Shown here: positions 9,360 through 22,166 of the stretch, in pieces | How the letters are laid out: every line of letters starts with the position of its first letter | How positions within the stretch are numbered: position 1 is the first letter of the stretch | NCBI GenBank assembly: GCA_963995525.1 | Contig: OZ023210.1 | Location: 22,303,913 to 22,367,912 of the forward strand | DNA length: 64,000 bases | Origin: Escarpia spicata | Taxonomy: Eukaryota; Annelida; Polychaeta; Sabellida; Siboglinidae | Direction: 5' to 3' | Made by a program: the position numbers and the translations under genes | The notes under the pieces: model-generated | Told to the model about the DNA's origin: nothing | Seen by the model: the letters and a program-made list of their open reading frames with translations, nothing else | Databases searched by the model: none

Positions 9360-12146
9360 ATACATACGTGGGATTTTCTTGTAACTTACGTGACGGACAC
9401 AAAATGGTAAATAACATTCCCCCTTTATGATTAATCTAGTTGTGTGTGTAGCTTGATATCAGTCATTTTTAACATGCAATACTTGTATTTGAAATAAAAC
9501 CACATTAAGGATCCGACCGCCATTACCCTCCGAAATAGTGTCCTTGAAAATATCGTTTTGTTATGATGTGTGAATTACTATCGAGCTCTTTCACATGAGA
9601 CATGTTGTTCCCGTGAATTCTGAATGTACTACTGCATAAGACAAGATAAAACATCAAATGGGATTGAGTTTTCACACGCGTAACTTACGAGGCATTTTCT
9701 TGTAACTTACGTGACGGACACAAAAGGGTCACACAGATTCCCCTTTGTCGTTAATCTAGTCATGTGTGTTTCGTGATATCAGTCTACATTTCGTGAAGAG
9801 TTGTATCATGCAGTACTTCTATTTGGCGTAAGACCACATGAAGGATCCGCCGGCAATTACCCTCCGAAATAGTGCCCTTGAAAATACCGTTTTGGTGTGA
9901 TGTGTGAAATTTTGTGGAGCTCTTTGACATGAGACATGTTGCTCCCGTGAATTCTGAATGAAATACTGTATTAGACAACATAAAACATCTAACGGGATTG
10001 AGTTTTGACACGCGTAACTTACGTGGCATTTTCTTGTAACTTACGTGACGGACACAAAAAGGTAACACACATTCCACTTTGTCGTTAATCTAATGATGTT
10101 TGTTTCGTGATATCAGTCTATATTTCGTGAAGATTTGTGTCATGCAGTACTTCTATTTGGCGTAAGACCACATAAAGGATCCGCCGGAAATTACCCTCCG
10201 AAAGAGTGCCCTTGAAAATACCGTCTTGGTGTGATGTGTGAATTTTTATGGAGCTGTTTCAAATGGGACATGTTGGACCCGTGAATTCTGAATGTACTAC
10301 TCTATTAGAAAATATAAAACCAAATGGGAATGAGTTTTCACAGGCGTAGCTTACGTGGCATTTTCTTGTAACTTACGTGACGGACACAACATGGTAAATA
10401 TAATTCCCCTTTGTGTTTAATCTAGTTATGTGTGTATATTTATATCAGTATAGCTTTCGTGAAGGTTTGTAACATGCAGTACTTCTATTTGGGGTAAGAC
10501 CACATAAAGGATTCGCCGGTAATTACCCACCGAAATAGTGCTCTTGAAAATACCGTTTTGGTGTAATGTGTGAATTGTTATGGAGCTCTTTGACATGGGA
10601 CATATTGGTCTCGTGAATTCTGAATGTACTACTGCATTAGAAAATATGAACCATCACATGGGAATGAGTTTTCACAGGCGTAGCCTACATGGCATTTTCT
10701 TGTAACTTACGTGACGGACACAAAAGGATAACAAACATTCCACTTGGTGGTTAATCTATTCATGTGTGTAGCAAGATATCAGTCTAGCTTTCGTGAAGAT
10801 TTGTAACGTGCAGTACTTTTATTTGGGGTAAGACCACATTAAGGATCCGTCTGCCATTACCCTCCGAAATAGTGCCCTTGAAAATACCGTTTTGGTGTGA
10901 TGTGTGAAATTTTGTGGAGCTCTTTGACATGAGACATGTTGCTCCCGTGAATTCTGAATGAAATACTGTATTAGACAACATAAAACATCTAACGGGATTG
11001 AGTTTTGACACGCGTAACTTACGTGGCATTTTCTTGTAACTTACGTGACGGACACAAAAAGGTAACACACATTCCACTTTGTCGTTAATCTAATGATGTT
11101 TGTTTCGTGATATCAGTCTATATTTCGTGAAGATTTGTGTCATGCAGTACTTCTATTTGGCGTAAGACCACATAAAGGATCCGCCGGAAATTACCCTCCG
11201 AAAGAGTGCCCTTGAAAATACCGTCTTGGTGTGATGTGTGAATTTTTATGGAGCTGTTTCAAATGGGACATGTTGGACCCGTGAATTCTGAATGTACTAC
11301 TCTATTAGAAAATATAAAACCAAATGGGAATGAGTTTTCACAGGCGTAACTTACGTGGCATTTTCTTGTAACTTACGTGACGGACACAACATGGTAAATA
11401 TAATTCCCCTTTGTGTTTAATCTAGTTATGTGTGTATATTTATATCAGTATAGCTTTCGTGAAGGTTTGTAACATGCAGTACTTCTATTTGGGGTAAGAC
11501 CACATAAAGGATTCGCCGGTAATTACCCACCGAAATAGTGCTCTTGAAAATACCGTTTTGGTGTAATGTGTGAATTGTTATGGAGCTCTTTGACATGGGA
11601 CATATTGGTCTCGTGAATTCTGAATGTACTACTGCATTAGAAAATATGAACCATCACATGGGAATGAGTTTTCACAGGCGTAGCCTACATGGCATTTTCT
11701 TGTAACTTACGTGACGGACACAAAAGGATAACAAACATTCCACTTGGTGGTTAATCTATTCATGTGTGTAGCAAGATATCAGTCTAGCTTTCGTGAAGAT
11801 TTGTAACGTGCAGTACTTTTATTTGGGGTAAGACCACATTAAGGATCCGTCTGCCATTACCCTCCGAAATAGTGCCCTTGAAAATATCGTTTTCGTGTGG
11901 TGTGTGAATTTCTATCGAGCTCTTTCACATGAGACATGTTGTTCCCGTGAATTCTGAATGTACTACTGCATAAGACAAGATAAAACATCAAATGGGATTG
12001 AGTTTTCACACGCGTAACTTACGTAGCATTTTATTGTAACTTACGTGACGGACACAAAAGGATAAAACACATTCCCCTTTGTCGTTAATGTTGTCATGTG
12101 TGTTTCTTGATATCAGTCTACATTTTGGGAAGATTTGTATTATGCA
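9360..12146. repeat. 334-bp satellite array, segment 1
   Basis: About eight monomers, more diverged from each other than those beyond 28 kb. Contains an exact 1,000-bp tandem copy (9871-10870 repeated at 10871-11870). Several monomers are mosaics of the A, B and C types. No gene seen; minus-strand open frames of about 97 codons (e.g. 9784-10077 and 10784-11077) are by-products of the monomer sequence. Confidence 0.95.
9871..11870. repeat. 1,000-bp tandem duplication of three monomers
   Basis: Sequence from GTGCCCTTGAAAATACCG at 9871 is repeated at 10871 and matches for 1,000 bp with only scattered differences (for example TAGCTTACG near 10346 against TAACTTACG near 11346). Upstream of the first copy and downstream of the second the sequences differ, which fixes the ends. 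A recent three-monomer unequal exchange is the simplest explanation. Confidence 0.85.
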
Positions 12147-12739
12147 TCTCGCAGTTCGCTCAGTTCGGTAGTTCGAGAGAGAATCACTACAACTGTAAAA
12201 AGGTATAATGATGTTTTAAGAGCAGAGTCCATGTACAAACATGTGGCTTTACCAGCCAGTGCCAGGAATCTGCTTAGTACATGTATAATACAATATATAC
12301 AAGAAACAACTGCTACAACTGTATCAATGCCTTGTATCAAACTCAGAACATATTAAGTAAAACACTTGTAGACATAGTGTTATTGACATATCTGATAGGT
12401 GACAATTAGTTATTGTCAATGGCTATATAACACTAATATAACAAGTAATAATTAAACGCGACATGTATTTCAAAATAACATATAAATAGACTATGCACTT
12501 TTAGTTTATAATAACATACAGGTAGATTATATAACGTACCTGTAAAAAGGTATAATGATGTTTTAATAGCAGAGTCTACGTACAAACATGTGGCTTTACC
12601 ATCCAGTGCCAGGACTCTACCTAGGTTGACACCTCAATCCCTTGATGGCTAATATGTCAAATATACCCTTTTACTAAATACCTGCCACAGTGTGGCAGCT
12701 CTGTTAAAACTATAGTGTGTAACTATAGTACCTGCTATA
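12147..12739 (-). repeat. 3' LTR, copy 1 (593 bp, long form)
   Basis: Contains two 74-bp direct repeats (12194-12267 and 12541-12614) separated by AT-rich sequence. Loss of one repeat and the sequence between them (347 bp) would give the short 5' LTR. It probably represents the original LTR length. Confidence 0.8.
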
Positions 12740-12740
12740 T

Positions 12741-12752
12741 CTACCCCCTCCA
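12741..12752 (-). promoter_or_regulatory. Polypurine tract, copy 1
   Basis: Minus strand reads GATGGAGGGGGTAGA directly before the 3' LTR, a purine run of the kind that primes plus-strand DNA synthesis in LTR elements. Confidence 0.75.
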
Positions 12753-12829
12753 TCAATTAATGTCGTCCCGACATTCCAATAGTAAACACAATAATACATA
12801 TTACTCTTGCACACATTTTCAAATGTTGT

Positions 12830-13088
12830 CTATGACAATTTAGCAAGTACATCACAAAATCCTTGATTAAACATGGAAAGTGCTAAGGCAGCAGTCAGTA
12901 CTTGTTGAGCAAAGTCAGTGTAACGAGCAGGTTTCCGTATTTCCCGTTTAGGCCGGTTACGCACAGCTGGTGATGGCAACTTCACCCGACACGGTGAGCG
13001 TTCAGCAATGTCCGGAATCTCTGCATTCTCACCAAGCTCCCCTTCGCCCTTTTCCTCATCTGACACTTCCGATTCCGTGTCTCCATCC
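12830..13088 (-). pseudogene. pol C-terminal remnant, copy 1
   Basis: Frame with an acidic stretch (EDGDTESEVSDEEKGEGE) followed by RPKREIRKPARYTDF and a stop at 12830-12832. A basic RxxRxIRKPxRY motif shortly before the 3' LTR is characteristic of the extreme C-terminus of integrase/Pol in Gypsy-type elements. It is out of frame with gag, and everything between has been deleted. Confidence 0.65.
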
Positions 13089-13375
13089 TCAGCAATTCAC
13101 CTCATACTTCCACCTCGAATATGTAGCATCCTTGTCGGTTCCAGAGAATACTGGCAGTTTGGGGATTTCCCGCAATACATATGGCCAAAATCCCACATGC
13201 GGAGTCTCACTGGGCTCCTGCTTCACAGATGTCTCCTCTGTGAGAGACCCTAGCAATTTCTCCTTTTGTAAAGGATACATGGTATTGATTAGACCCAGCA
13301 ATTGGTGATCTCTTTATCCTCTACTATGTCACCCCTCTCACCTCTTTCCACTACTATGACATCAGCTTCAGCCAT
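13089..13375 (-). pseudogene. gag N-terminal remnant, copy 1
   Basis: An ATG at 13375 opens a frame starting MAEADVIVVE. It is broken by a one-base frameshift near 13305 and continues in another frame with LLGLINTMYPLQKEKLL and then IPKLPVFSGTDKDATYSRWK. The segment with FSGTD followed by WKYEV is typical of the N-terminal part of Gag in Gypsy-like and related capsid proteins. A stop directly after the VNC residues marks the deletion joint, where sequence jumps to the pol tail. Gag would form the particle; this fragment lacks most of capsid and all of nucleocapsid, so it cannot. Confidence 0.7.
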
Positions 13376-13689
13376 ATTCACCAGTAATTTACCAGTACAG
13401 GTAATCAACAATCAATCATTCAATTTGCACCTTCACAATTACACATTTCAAAGTTGAACAAACATTAAGCATCATACTCAATAATGGAGAACAACAAATA
13501 CATTCAACAATAGACACAATCAATGTTCCGCTTCACCGCACTTGCCCAGTGCAGTAGCCAGACGGTCACACCTGCACCTGCAGCACCACTCCCTGTCTGC
13601 TTCTCTGCCAGTCACAGGGGCTGACAAGAGCTATGGCTGTCTACATTCATGTCCCAAGTTTCAACAAGCTGTTGATACGGCCTCTCCAG

Positions 13690-13706
13690 CCCCACATCGG
13701 GCGCCA
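13690..13706 (-). promoter_or_regulatory. Primer binding site (tRNA-Lys-like), copy 1
   Basis: One base after the 5' LTR, the minus strand reads TGGCGCCCGATGTGGGG. The leading TGG pairs with the CCA end of a tRNA, and GGCGCCC resembles binding sites used by lysine-tRNA-primed elements; it differs by about two bases from the animal tRNA-Lys(CUU) type as I recall it. The tRNA identity is inference. Confidence 0.8.
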
Positions 13707-13707
13707 C

Positions 13708-13944
13708 TCTCGCAGTTCGGTAGTTCGAGAGAGAATCACTACAACTGTAAAAAGGTATAATGATGTTTTAATAGCAGAGTCTACGTACAAACATGTGGCT
13801 TTACCAGCCAGTGCCAGGACTCTGCCTAGGTTGACACCTCAATCCCTTGATGGCTAATATGTCAAATATACCCTTTTACTAAATACCTGCCACAGTGTGG
13901 CAGCTCTGTGACAAACATAGTGTGTAACTATAGTACCTGCTACA
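13708..13944 (-). repeat. 5' LTR, copy 1 (237 bp, internally deleted)
   Basis: Starts TGTAGCAGG and ends CTGCGAGA on the minus strand. Compared with the 593-bp 3' LTR of the same element it lacks 347 bp lying between two 74-bp direct repeats, plus 9 bp (CCGCTCAGT-type) near its end. The two LTRs are otherwise highly similar. Confidence 0.85.
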
Positions 13945-16900
13945 TGCAGTACTTCTATTTGGCGTAAGATTTCATTTAGGATCCGCCCGCCATTACCCCC
14001 CGAAATAGTGCCCTTGAAAATACCGTTTTGGTGTGATGTGTGAATCTTTATGGAGCTCGTTGACATGGGACATGTTGCTCCCGTGAATTTTGAATGAACT
14101 ACTGCACTAGACAACATAAAACATCTAACGGGATTGAGTTTTCACACGCGTAACTTACGAGGCATTTTCTTGTAACTTACGTGACGGACACAACATGGTA
14201 AATATAATTCCTCTTTGTGTTTAATCTAGTTATGTGTGTACATTTATATCAGTATAGCTATCGTGAAGATTTGTAACATGCTGTACTTCTATTTGGGGTA
14301 AGACCACATGAAGGATTCGCCGGTAATTACCCACCGAAATAGTGCCCTTGAAAATATCGTTTTGGTGTGATGTGTGAATTTTTATGGAGCTCTTTGACAT
14401 GGGACATATTGGTCTCGTGAATTCTGAATGTACTACTGCATTAGAAAATATGAACCATCACATGGGAATGAGTTTTCACAGGCGTAGCCTACATGGCATT
14501 TTCTTGTAACTTACGTGACGGACACAAAAGGATAACAAACATTCCACTTGGTGGTTAATCTATTGATGTGTGTAGCTTGATATCAGTCTAGCTTTCGTGA
14601 AGATTTGTAACGTGCAGTACTTTTATTTGGGGTAAGACCACATTAAGGATCCATCCTCCATTACCCTCCGAAATAGTGCCCTTGAAAATATCGTTTTGGT
14701 GTGGTGTGTGAATTTCTATCGAGCTCTTTCACATGAGACATGTTGTTCCCGTGAATTCTGAATGTACTACTGCATTAGAAAATATGAACCATCACATGGG
14801 AATGAGTTTTCACAGGCGTAGCCTACATGGCATTTTCTTGTAACTTACGTGACGGACACAAAAAGGTAACACACTTTCCACTTTGTCGTTAATCTAATGA
14901 TGTGTGTTTCGTGATATCAGTCTATATTTCGTGAAGATTTGTGTCATGCAGTACTTCTATTTGGCGTAAGACCACATAAACGATCCGCCGGCAATTACTC
15001 TCCGAAATAGTGCCCTTGAAAATACCGTTGTGTTGTGATGTGTGAATTTTTATGTAGCTCGTTGACATGGGACATGTTGCTCCCGTGAATGTTGAATGAA
15101 CTACTGCACTAGACAACATAAAACATCTAACGGGATTGAGTTTTGACACGCGTAACTTACGAGGCATTTTCTTGTAACTTAAGTGACGGACACAAAAGGG
15201 TCACACAGATTCCCCTTTGTCTTTAATCTAGTCATGTGTGTTTCGTGATATCAGTCTACATTTCGTGAAGATGTGTATCATGCAGTACTTCTATTTTGCG
15301 TAAGACCACATGAAGGATCCGCCGGCAATTGCCCTCCAAAATAGTGCCCTTGAAAATACCGTTTTGGTGTGATGTGTGAATTTTAATGGAGCTCTTTGAC
15401 ATGGGACATATTGGTCTCGTGAATTCTGAATGTACTACTGCATTAGAAAATATGAATCATCACATGGGAAGGAGTTTTCACAGGCGTAGCCTACATGGCA
15501 TTTTCTTGTAACTTAAGTGACGGACACAAAAAGGTAACACACTTTCCACTTAGTCGTTAATCTTATGATGTGTGTTTCGTGATATCAGTCTATATTTCGT
15601 GAAGATTTGTGTCATGCAGTACTTCTATTTGGCGTAAGACCACATAAAGGATCCGCCGGCAATTACCCTCCGAAAGAGTGCCCTTGAAAATACCGTCTTG
15701 CTGTGATGTGTGAATTTTTATGGAGCTGTTTCACATGGGACATGTTGGGCCCGCGAATTCTGAATGTACTACTCTATTAGAAAATATAAAACATCAAATG
15801 GGAATGAGTTTTCACAGGCGTAACTTACGTGGCACTTTCTTGTAACTTACGTGACGGACACAACATGGTAAATATCATTCCCCTTTGTGTTTAATCTAGT
15901 TATGTGTGTATACTTATATCAGTATAGCTATCGTGAAGATTTGTAACATGCTGTACTTCTATTTGGTGTAAGACCACATGAAGGATTCGCCGGTAATTAC
16001 CCACCGACATAGTGCCCTTGAAAATACCGTTTTGGGGTGATGTGTGAATTTTTATAAAGCTCTTTGACATGGGACATATTGGTCTCGTGAATTCTGAATG
16101 TACTACTGCATTAGAAAATATGAACCATCACATGGGAATGAGTTTTCACAGGCGTAGCCTACATGGCATTTTCTTGTAACTTACGTGACGGACACAAAAA
16201 GGTAACACACTTTCCACTTTGTCGTTAATCTAATGATGTGTGTTTCGTGATATCAGTCTATATTTCGTGAAGATTTGTGTCATGCAGTACTTCTATTTGG
16301 CGTAAGACCACATAAAGGATCCGCCGGCAATTACTCTCCGAAATAGTGCCCTTGAAAATACCGTTGTGTTGTGATGTGTGAATTTTTATGTAGCTCGTTG
16401 ACATGGGACATGTTGCTCCCGTGAATGTTGAATGAACTACTGCACTAGACAACATAAAACATCTAACGGGATTGAGTTTTGACACGCGTAACTTACGTGG
16501 CATTTTCTTGTAACTTATGTGACGGACACAAAAAGTTAACACACATTCCACTTTGTCGTTAATCTAATGATGTGTGTTTCGTGATATCAGTCTATATTTC
16601 GTGAAGATTTGTGTCATGCAGTACTTCTATTTGGCGTAAGACCACATAAAGGATCCGCCGGCAATTACTCTCCGAAATAGTGCACTTGAAAATACCGTTG
16701 TGTTGTGATGTGTGAATTTTTATGTAGCTCGTTGACATGGTACATGTTGCTCCCGTGAATGTTGAATGAACTACTGCACTAGACAACATAAAACATCTAA
16801 CGGGATTGAGTTTTGACACGCGTAACTTACGCGGCATTTTCTTGTAACTTACGTGACGGACACAAAAAGGTAACACACATTCCACTTTGTCGTTAATCTA

Positions 16901-19900
16901 ATGATGTGTGTTTCGTGATATCAGTCTATATTTCGTGAAGATTTGTGTCATGCAGTACTTCTATTTGGCGTAAGACCACATAAAGGATCCGCCGGCAATT
17001 ACCCTCCGAAATAGTGCCCTTGAAAATACCGTTTTGGTGTGATGTGTGAATTTTTATGGAGCTCTTTGACATGGGACATATTGGTCTCGTGAATTCTGAA
17101 TGTACTACTGCATTAGAAAATATGAATCATCACATGGGAAGGAGTTTTCACAGGCGTAGCCTACATGGCATTTTCTTGTAACTTAAGTGACGGACACAAA
17201 AAGGTAACACACTTTCCACTTAGTCGTTAATCTTATGATGTGTGTTTCGTGATATCAGTCTATATTTCGTGAAGATTTGTGTCATGCAGTACTTCTATTT
17301 GGCGTAAGACCACATAAAGGATCCGCCGGGAATTACCCTCCGAAAGAGTGCCCTTGAAAATACCGTCTTGCTGTGATGTGTGAATTTTTATGGAGCTGTT
17401 TCACATGGGACATGTTGGACCCGCGAATTCTAAATGTACTACTCTATTAGAAAATATAAAACATCAAATGGGAATGAGTTTTCACAGGCGTAACTTACGT
17501 GGCATTTTCTTGTAACTTACGTGACGGACACAACATGGTAAATATAATTCCCCTTTGTGTTTAATCTAGTTATGTGTGTATACTTATATCAGTATAGCTA
17601 TCGTGAAGATTTGTAACATGCTGTACTTCTATTTGGTGTAAGACCACATGAAGGATTCGCCGGTAATTACCCACCGACATAGTGCCCTTGAAAATACCGT
17701 TTTGGGGTGATGTGTGAATTTTTATAAAGCTCTTTGACATGGGACATATTGGTCTCGTGAATTCTGAATGTACTACTGCATTAGAAAATATAAACAATCA
17801 CATGGGAATGAGTTTTCACAGGCGTAGCCTACATGGCATTTTCTTGTAACTTACGTGACGGACACAAAAGGATAACAAACATTCCACTTGGTGGTTAATC
17901 TATTGATGTGTGTAGCTTGATATCAGTCTAGCTTTCGTGAAGATATGTAACGTGCAGTACTTCTATTTGGGGTAAGACCACATTAAGGATCCGTCCGGCA
18001 TTACCCTCCGAAATAGTGCCCTTGAAAATACCGTTTTGGTGTGATGTGTGAAATTTTGTGGAGCTCTTTGACATGAGACATGTTGGTCCCGTGAATTTTG
18101 AATGAACTATTGCATTAGACAACATAAAACATCTAACGGGATTGAGTTTTGTCACGCGTAACTTACGTGGCATTTTCTTGTAACTTACGTGACGGACACA
18201 ACATGGTCAATATCATTCCCCTTTGTGTTTAATCTAGTTATGTGTGTATATATTTATATCAGTATAGCTTTCGTGAAGGTTTGAAACATGCAGTACTTCT
18301 ATTTGGGGTAAGACCACATGAAGGATTCGCCGGTAATTACCCACCGAAATAGTGCTCTTGAAAATACCGTTTTGGTGTGATGTTTGAAATTTTGTGGAGC
18401 TCTTTGATATGAGACATGTTGTTCCCGTGAATTTTTAATGAAATACTGTATTAGACAACATAAAACATTAAATGGGACTGAGTTTTCACACGCGTAACTT
18501 ACGTGGCAGTTTCTTGTAACTTACGTGACGGTCACAAAAGGGTAAGACACATTCCACTTTTTCGTTAATGAAGTCATGTGTGTTTCTTGATATCAGTCTA
18601 CCTTTTGGGAAGATTTGTATTATGCAGTACTTCTATTTGGCGTAAGACCTCATTTAGGATCCGCCCGCCATTACCCCCCGAAATAGTGCCCTTGAAAATA
18701 CAGTTTTGGTGTGATGTGTTAATTTTATGGAGCTCGTTGACATGGAACATGTTGCTCCCGTGAATTTTGAATGAAGTACTGCATTAGACAACATAAAACA
18801 TCTAACGGGATTGAGTTTTGACACGCGTAACTTACGTGGCATTTTCTTGTAACTTACGTGACGGACACTACATGGTAAATATCATTCCCCTTTGTGTTTA
18901 ATCTAGTCATGTGTGTATATTTATATCAGTATAGCTTTCGTGAAGATTTGAAACATGCAGTACTTCTATTTGGGGTAAGACCACATGAAGGATTCGCCGG
19001 TAATTACCCACCGAAATAGTGCTCTTGAAAATACCGTTTTGGTGTGATGTGTGAAATTTTGTGGAGCTCTTTGATATGAGACATGTTGGTCCCGTCAATG
19101 TTTAATGAAATACTGTATTAGACAACATAAAACATTAAATGGGACTGAGTTTTCACACGCGTAACTTACGTGGCATTTTCTTGTAACTTACGTGACGGAC
19201 ACAAAAGGGTAAGACACATTCCCCTTTTTCGTTAATGTAGTCATGTGTGTTTCTTGATTTCAATCTACCTTTTCGGAAGATTTGTATTATGCTGTACTTC
19301 TATTTGGCGTAAGACCTCATTTAGGATCCGCCCGCCATTACCCCCCGAAAGAGTGACCTTGAAAATACCGTTTTGGTGTGATGTGTGAATTTGTATGGAG
19401 CTCGTTGACATGGGACATGTTGCTCCCGTGAATTTTGAATGAACTACTGCATTAGACAACATAAAACATCTAACGGGATTGAGTTTTGACACGCGTAACT
19501 TACGTGGATTTTCTTGTAACTTACGTGACGGACACAAAAAGGTAACACACATTCCACTTTGTCGTTAATCTAATGATGTGTGTTTCGTGATATCAGTCTA
19601 TATTTCGTGAAGATTTGTGTCATGCAGTACTTCTATTTGGCGTAAGACCACATAAAGGATCCGCCGGCAATTACCCTCCGAACGAGTGCCCTTGAAAATA
19701 CCGTCTTGGTGTGATGTGTGAATTTTTATGGAGCTGTTTCACATGGGACATGTTGGACCCGCGAATTCTGAATGTACTACTCTATTAGAAAATATAAAAC
19801 ATCAAATGGGAATGAGTTTTCACAGGCGTAACTTACGTGGCATTTTCTTGTAATTTACGTGACGGACACAACATGGTAAATATCATTCCCCTTTGTGTTT

Positions 19901-20606
19901 AATCTAGTTATGTGTGTATATTTATATCAGTATAGCTTTCGTGAAGATTTGTAACATGCAGTACTTCTATTTGGGGTAAGACCACATAAAGGATTCGCCG
20001 GTAATTACCCACCGAAATAGTGCCTTTGAAAATACCGTTTTGGTGTGATATGTGAAATTTTGTGGAGCTCTTTGATATGAGACATGTTGGTCCCGTGAAT
20101 TCTGAATGAAATACTGTATTAGACAACATAAAACATTAAATGGGACTGAGTTTTCACACGCGTAACTTACGTGACGGACACAAAAGGGTAACAAACATTC
20201 CACTTGGTGGTTAATCTATTGATATGTCTAGCAAGATATCAGTCTAGCTTTCGTGAAGATTTGTAACGTGCAGTACTTTTATTTGGGGTAAGACCACATT
20301 AAGGATCCGTCTGCCATTACCCTCCGAAATAGTGCCCTTGAAAATATAGTTTTCGTGTGGTGTGTGAATTTCTATCGAGCTCTTTCACATGAGACATGTT
20401 GTTCCCGTGAATTCTGAATGTACTACTGCATAAGACAAGATAAAACATCAAATGGGATTGAGTTTTCAAACGCGTAACTTACGTAGCATTTTATTGTAAC
20501 TTACGTGACGGACACAAAAGGATAAAACACATTCCCCTTTGTCGTTAATGTTGTCATGTGTGTTTCTTGATATCAGTCTACATTTTGGGAAGATTTGTAT
20601 TATGCA
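13945..20606. repeat. 334-bp satellite array, segment 2
   Basis: About twenty monomers, moderately diverged. Monomers of a local variety with TATGTAGCTCGTTGACATGG occur at about 15.0, 16.3 and 16.7 kb. Many junctions between monomer types are visible. No gene seen. Confidence 0.95.
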
Positions 20607-21289
20607 TCTCGCAGTTTGCTCAGTTCGGTAGTTCGAGAGAGAATCACTACAACTGTAAAAAGGTATAATTATGTTTTAAGAGCAGAGTCCATGTACAAAC
20701 ATGTGGCTTTACCAGCCAGTGCCAGGAATCTGCTTAGTACATGTATAATACAATATATACAAGAAACAACTGCTACAACTGTATCAATGCCTTGTATCAA
20801 ACTCAGAACATATTAAGTAAAACACTTGTAGACATAGTGTTATTGACATATCTGATAGGTGACAATTAGTTATTGTCAATGGCTATATAACACTAATATA
20901 ACAAGTAATAATTAAACGCGACATGTATTTCAAAATAACATATAAATAGACTATGCACTTTTAGTTTATAATAGCATAAAGGTAGATTATATAACGTACC
21001 TGTAAAAAGGTATAATGATGTTTTAATAGCAGAGTCTACGTACAAACATGTGGCTTTACCATCAAATGCCAGGACTCTACCTAGGTTGACACCTCAATCC
21101 CTTGATGGCTAATATGTCAAATATACCCTTTTACTAAATACCTGCCACAGTGTGGCAGCTCTGTTAAAACTATAGTTTGTAACTATAGTACCTGCTATAT
21201 CTACCCCCTCCATCAATTAATGTCGTCCCGACATTCCAATAGTAAACACAATAATACATATTACTCTTGCACACATTTTCAAATGTTGT

Positions 21290-21548
21290 CTATGACAATT
21301 TAGCAAGTACATCACAAAATCCTTGATTAAACATGGAAAGTGCTAAGGCAGGAGTCAGTACTTGTTGAGCAAAGTCAGTGTAACGAGCAGGTTTCCGTAT
21401 TTCCCGTTTAGGCCGGTTACGCACAGCTGGTGATGGCAACCTCACCCGACACGGTGAGCGTTCAGCAATGTCCGGAATCTCTGCATTCTCACCAAGCTCC
21501 CCTTCGCCCTTTTCCTCATCTGACACTTCCGATTCCGTGTCTCCATCC
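21290..21548 (-). pseudogene. pol C-terminal remnant, copy 2
   Basis: Same acidic stretch and RPKREIRKPARYTDF motif as copy 1, with VLTPALALS where copy 1 has VLTAALALS. Confidence 0.63.
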
Positions 21549-21835
21549 TCAGCAATTCACCTCATACTTCCACCTCGAATATGTAGCATCCTTGTCGGTT
21601 CCAGAGAATACTGGCAGTTTGGGGATTTCCCGCAATACATATGGCCAAAATCCCACATGCGGAGTCTCACTGGGCTCCTGCTTCACAGATGTCTCCTCTG
21701 TGAGAGACCCTAGCAATTTCTCCTTTTGTAAAGGAGACATGGTATTGATTAGACCCAGCAATTGGTGATCTCTTTATCCTCTACTATGTCACCCCTCTCA
21801 TCTCTTTCCACTACTATGACATCAGCTTCAGCCAT
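21549..21835 (-). pseudogene. gag N-terminal remnant, copy 2
   Basis: Near-identical to the copy 1 remnant. It differs, for example, in NTMSPLQ instead of NTMYPLQ. Same frameshift and same stop at the deletion joint. Confidence 0.68.
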
Positions 21836-22149
21836 ATTCACCAGTAATTTACCAGTACAGGTAATCAACAATCAATCATTCAATTTGCACCTTCACAATT
21901 ACACATTTCAAAGTTGAACAAACATTAAGCATCATACTCAATAATGGAGAACAACAAATACATTCAACAATAGACACAATCAATGTTCCGCTTCACCGCA
22001 CTTGCCCAGTGCAGTAGCCAGACGGTCACACCTGCACCTGCAGCACCACTCCCTGTCTGCTTCTCTGCCAGTCACAGGGGCTGACAAGAGCTATGGCTGT
22101 CTACATTCATGTCCCAAGTTTCAACAAGCTGTTGATACGGCCTCTCCAG

Positions 22150-22166
22150 CCCCACATCGGGCGCCA
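22150..22166 (-). promoter_or_regulatory. Primer binding site, copy 2
   Basis: Identical TGGCGCCCGATGTGGGG on the minus strand, one base after the 5' LTR. Confidence 0.78.

Larger units (their letters stand above)
12147..13944 (-). mobile_element. Non-autonomous LTR retroelement, copy 1
   Basis: Complete but internally deleted LTR element in minus orientation, 1,798 bp, flanked by TGCA at 12143-12146 and 13945-13948 (ATGCA if the boundary is placed one base in). In the direction of transcription it has: 5' LTR (13708-13944), primer binding site (13690-13706), leader, gag start (from 13375), an internal deletion joint at about 13088, the tail of pol (to 12830), a polypurine tract (about 12741-12752) and 3' LTR (12147-12739). 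Protease, reverse transcriptase, RNase H and integrase are all absent, so it would need proteins from a full-length relative. The gag and priming features suit a Ty3/Gypsy-type element. Differences from copies 2 and 3 show it split off first. Confidence 0.88.

Noticed and set aside
12970..13308. Plus-strand frames of 112 and 81 codons (repeated at 21430 and 25496)
   Set aside because: They lie antisense to the gag and pol remnants of the LTR element and have no recognisable content.
13542..13857. Plus-strand frames across the LTR leader and 5' LTR (repeated in copies 2 and 3)
   Set aside because: They run antisense through the primer binding site and LTR; no plausible protein.
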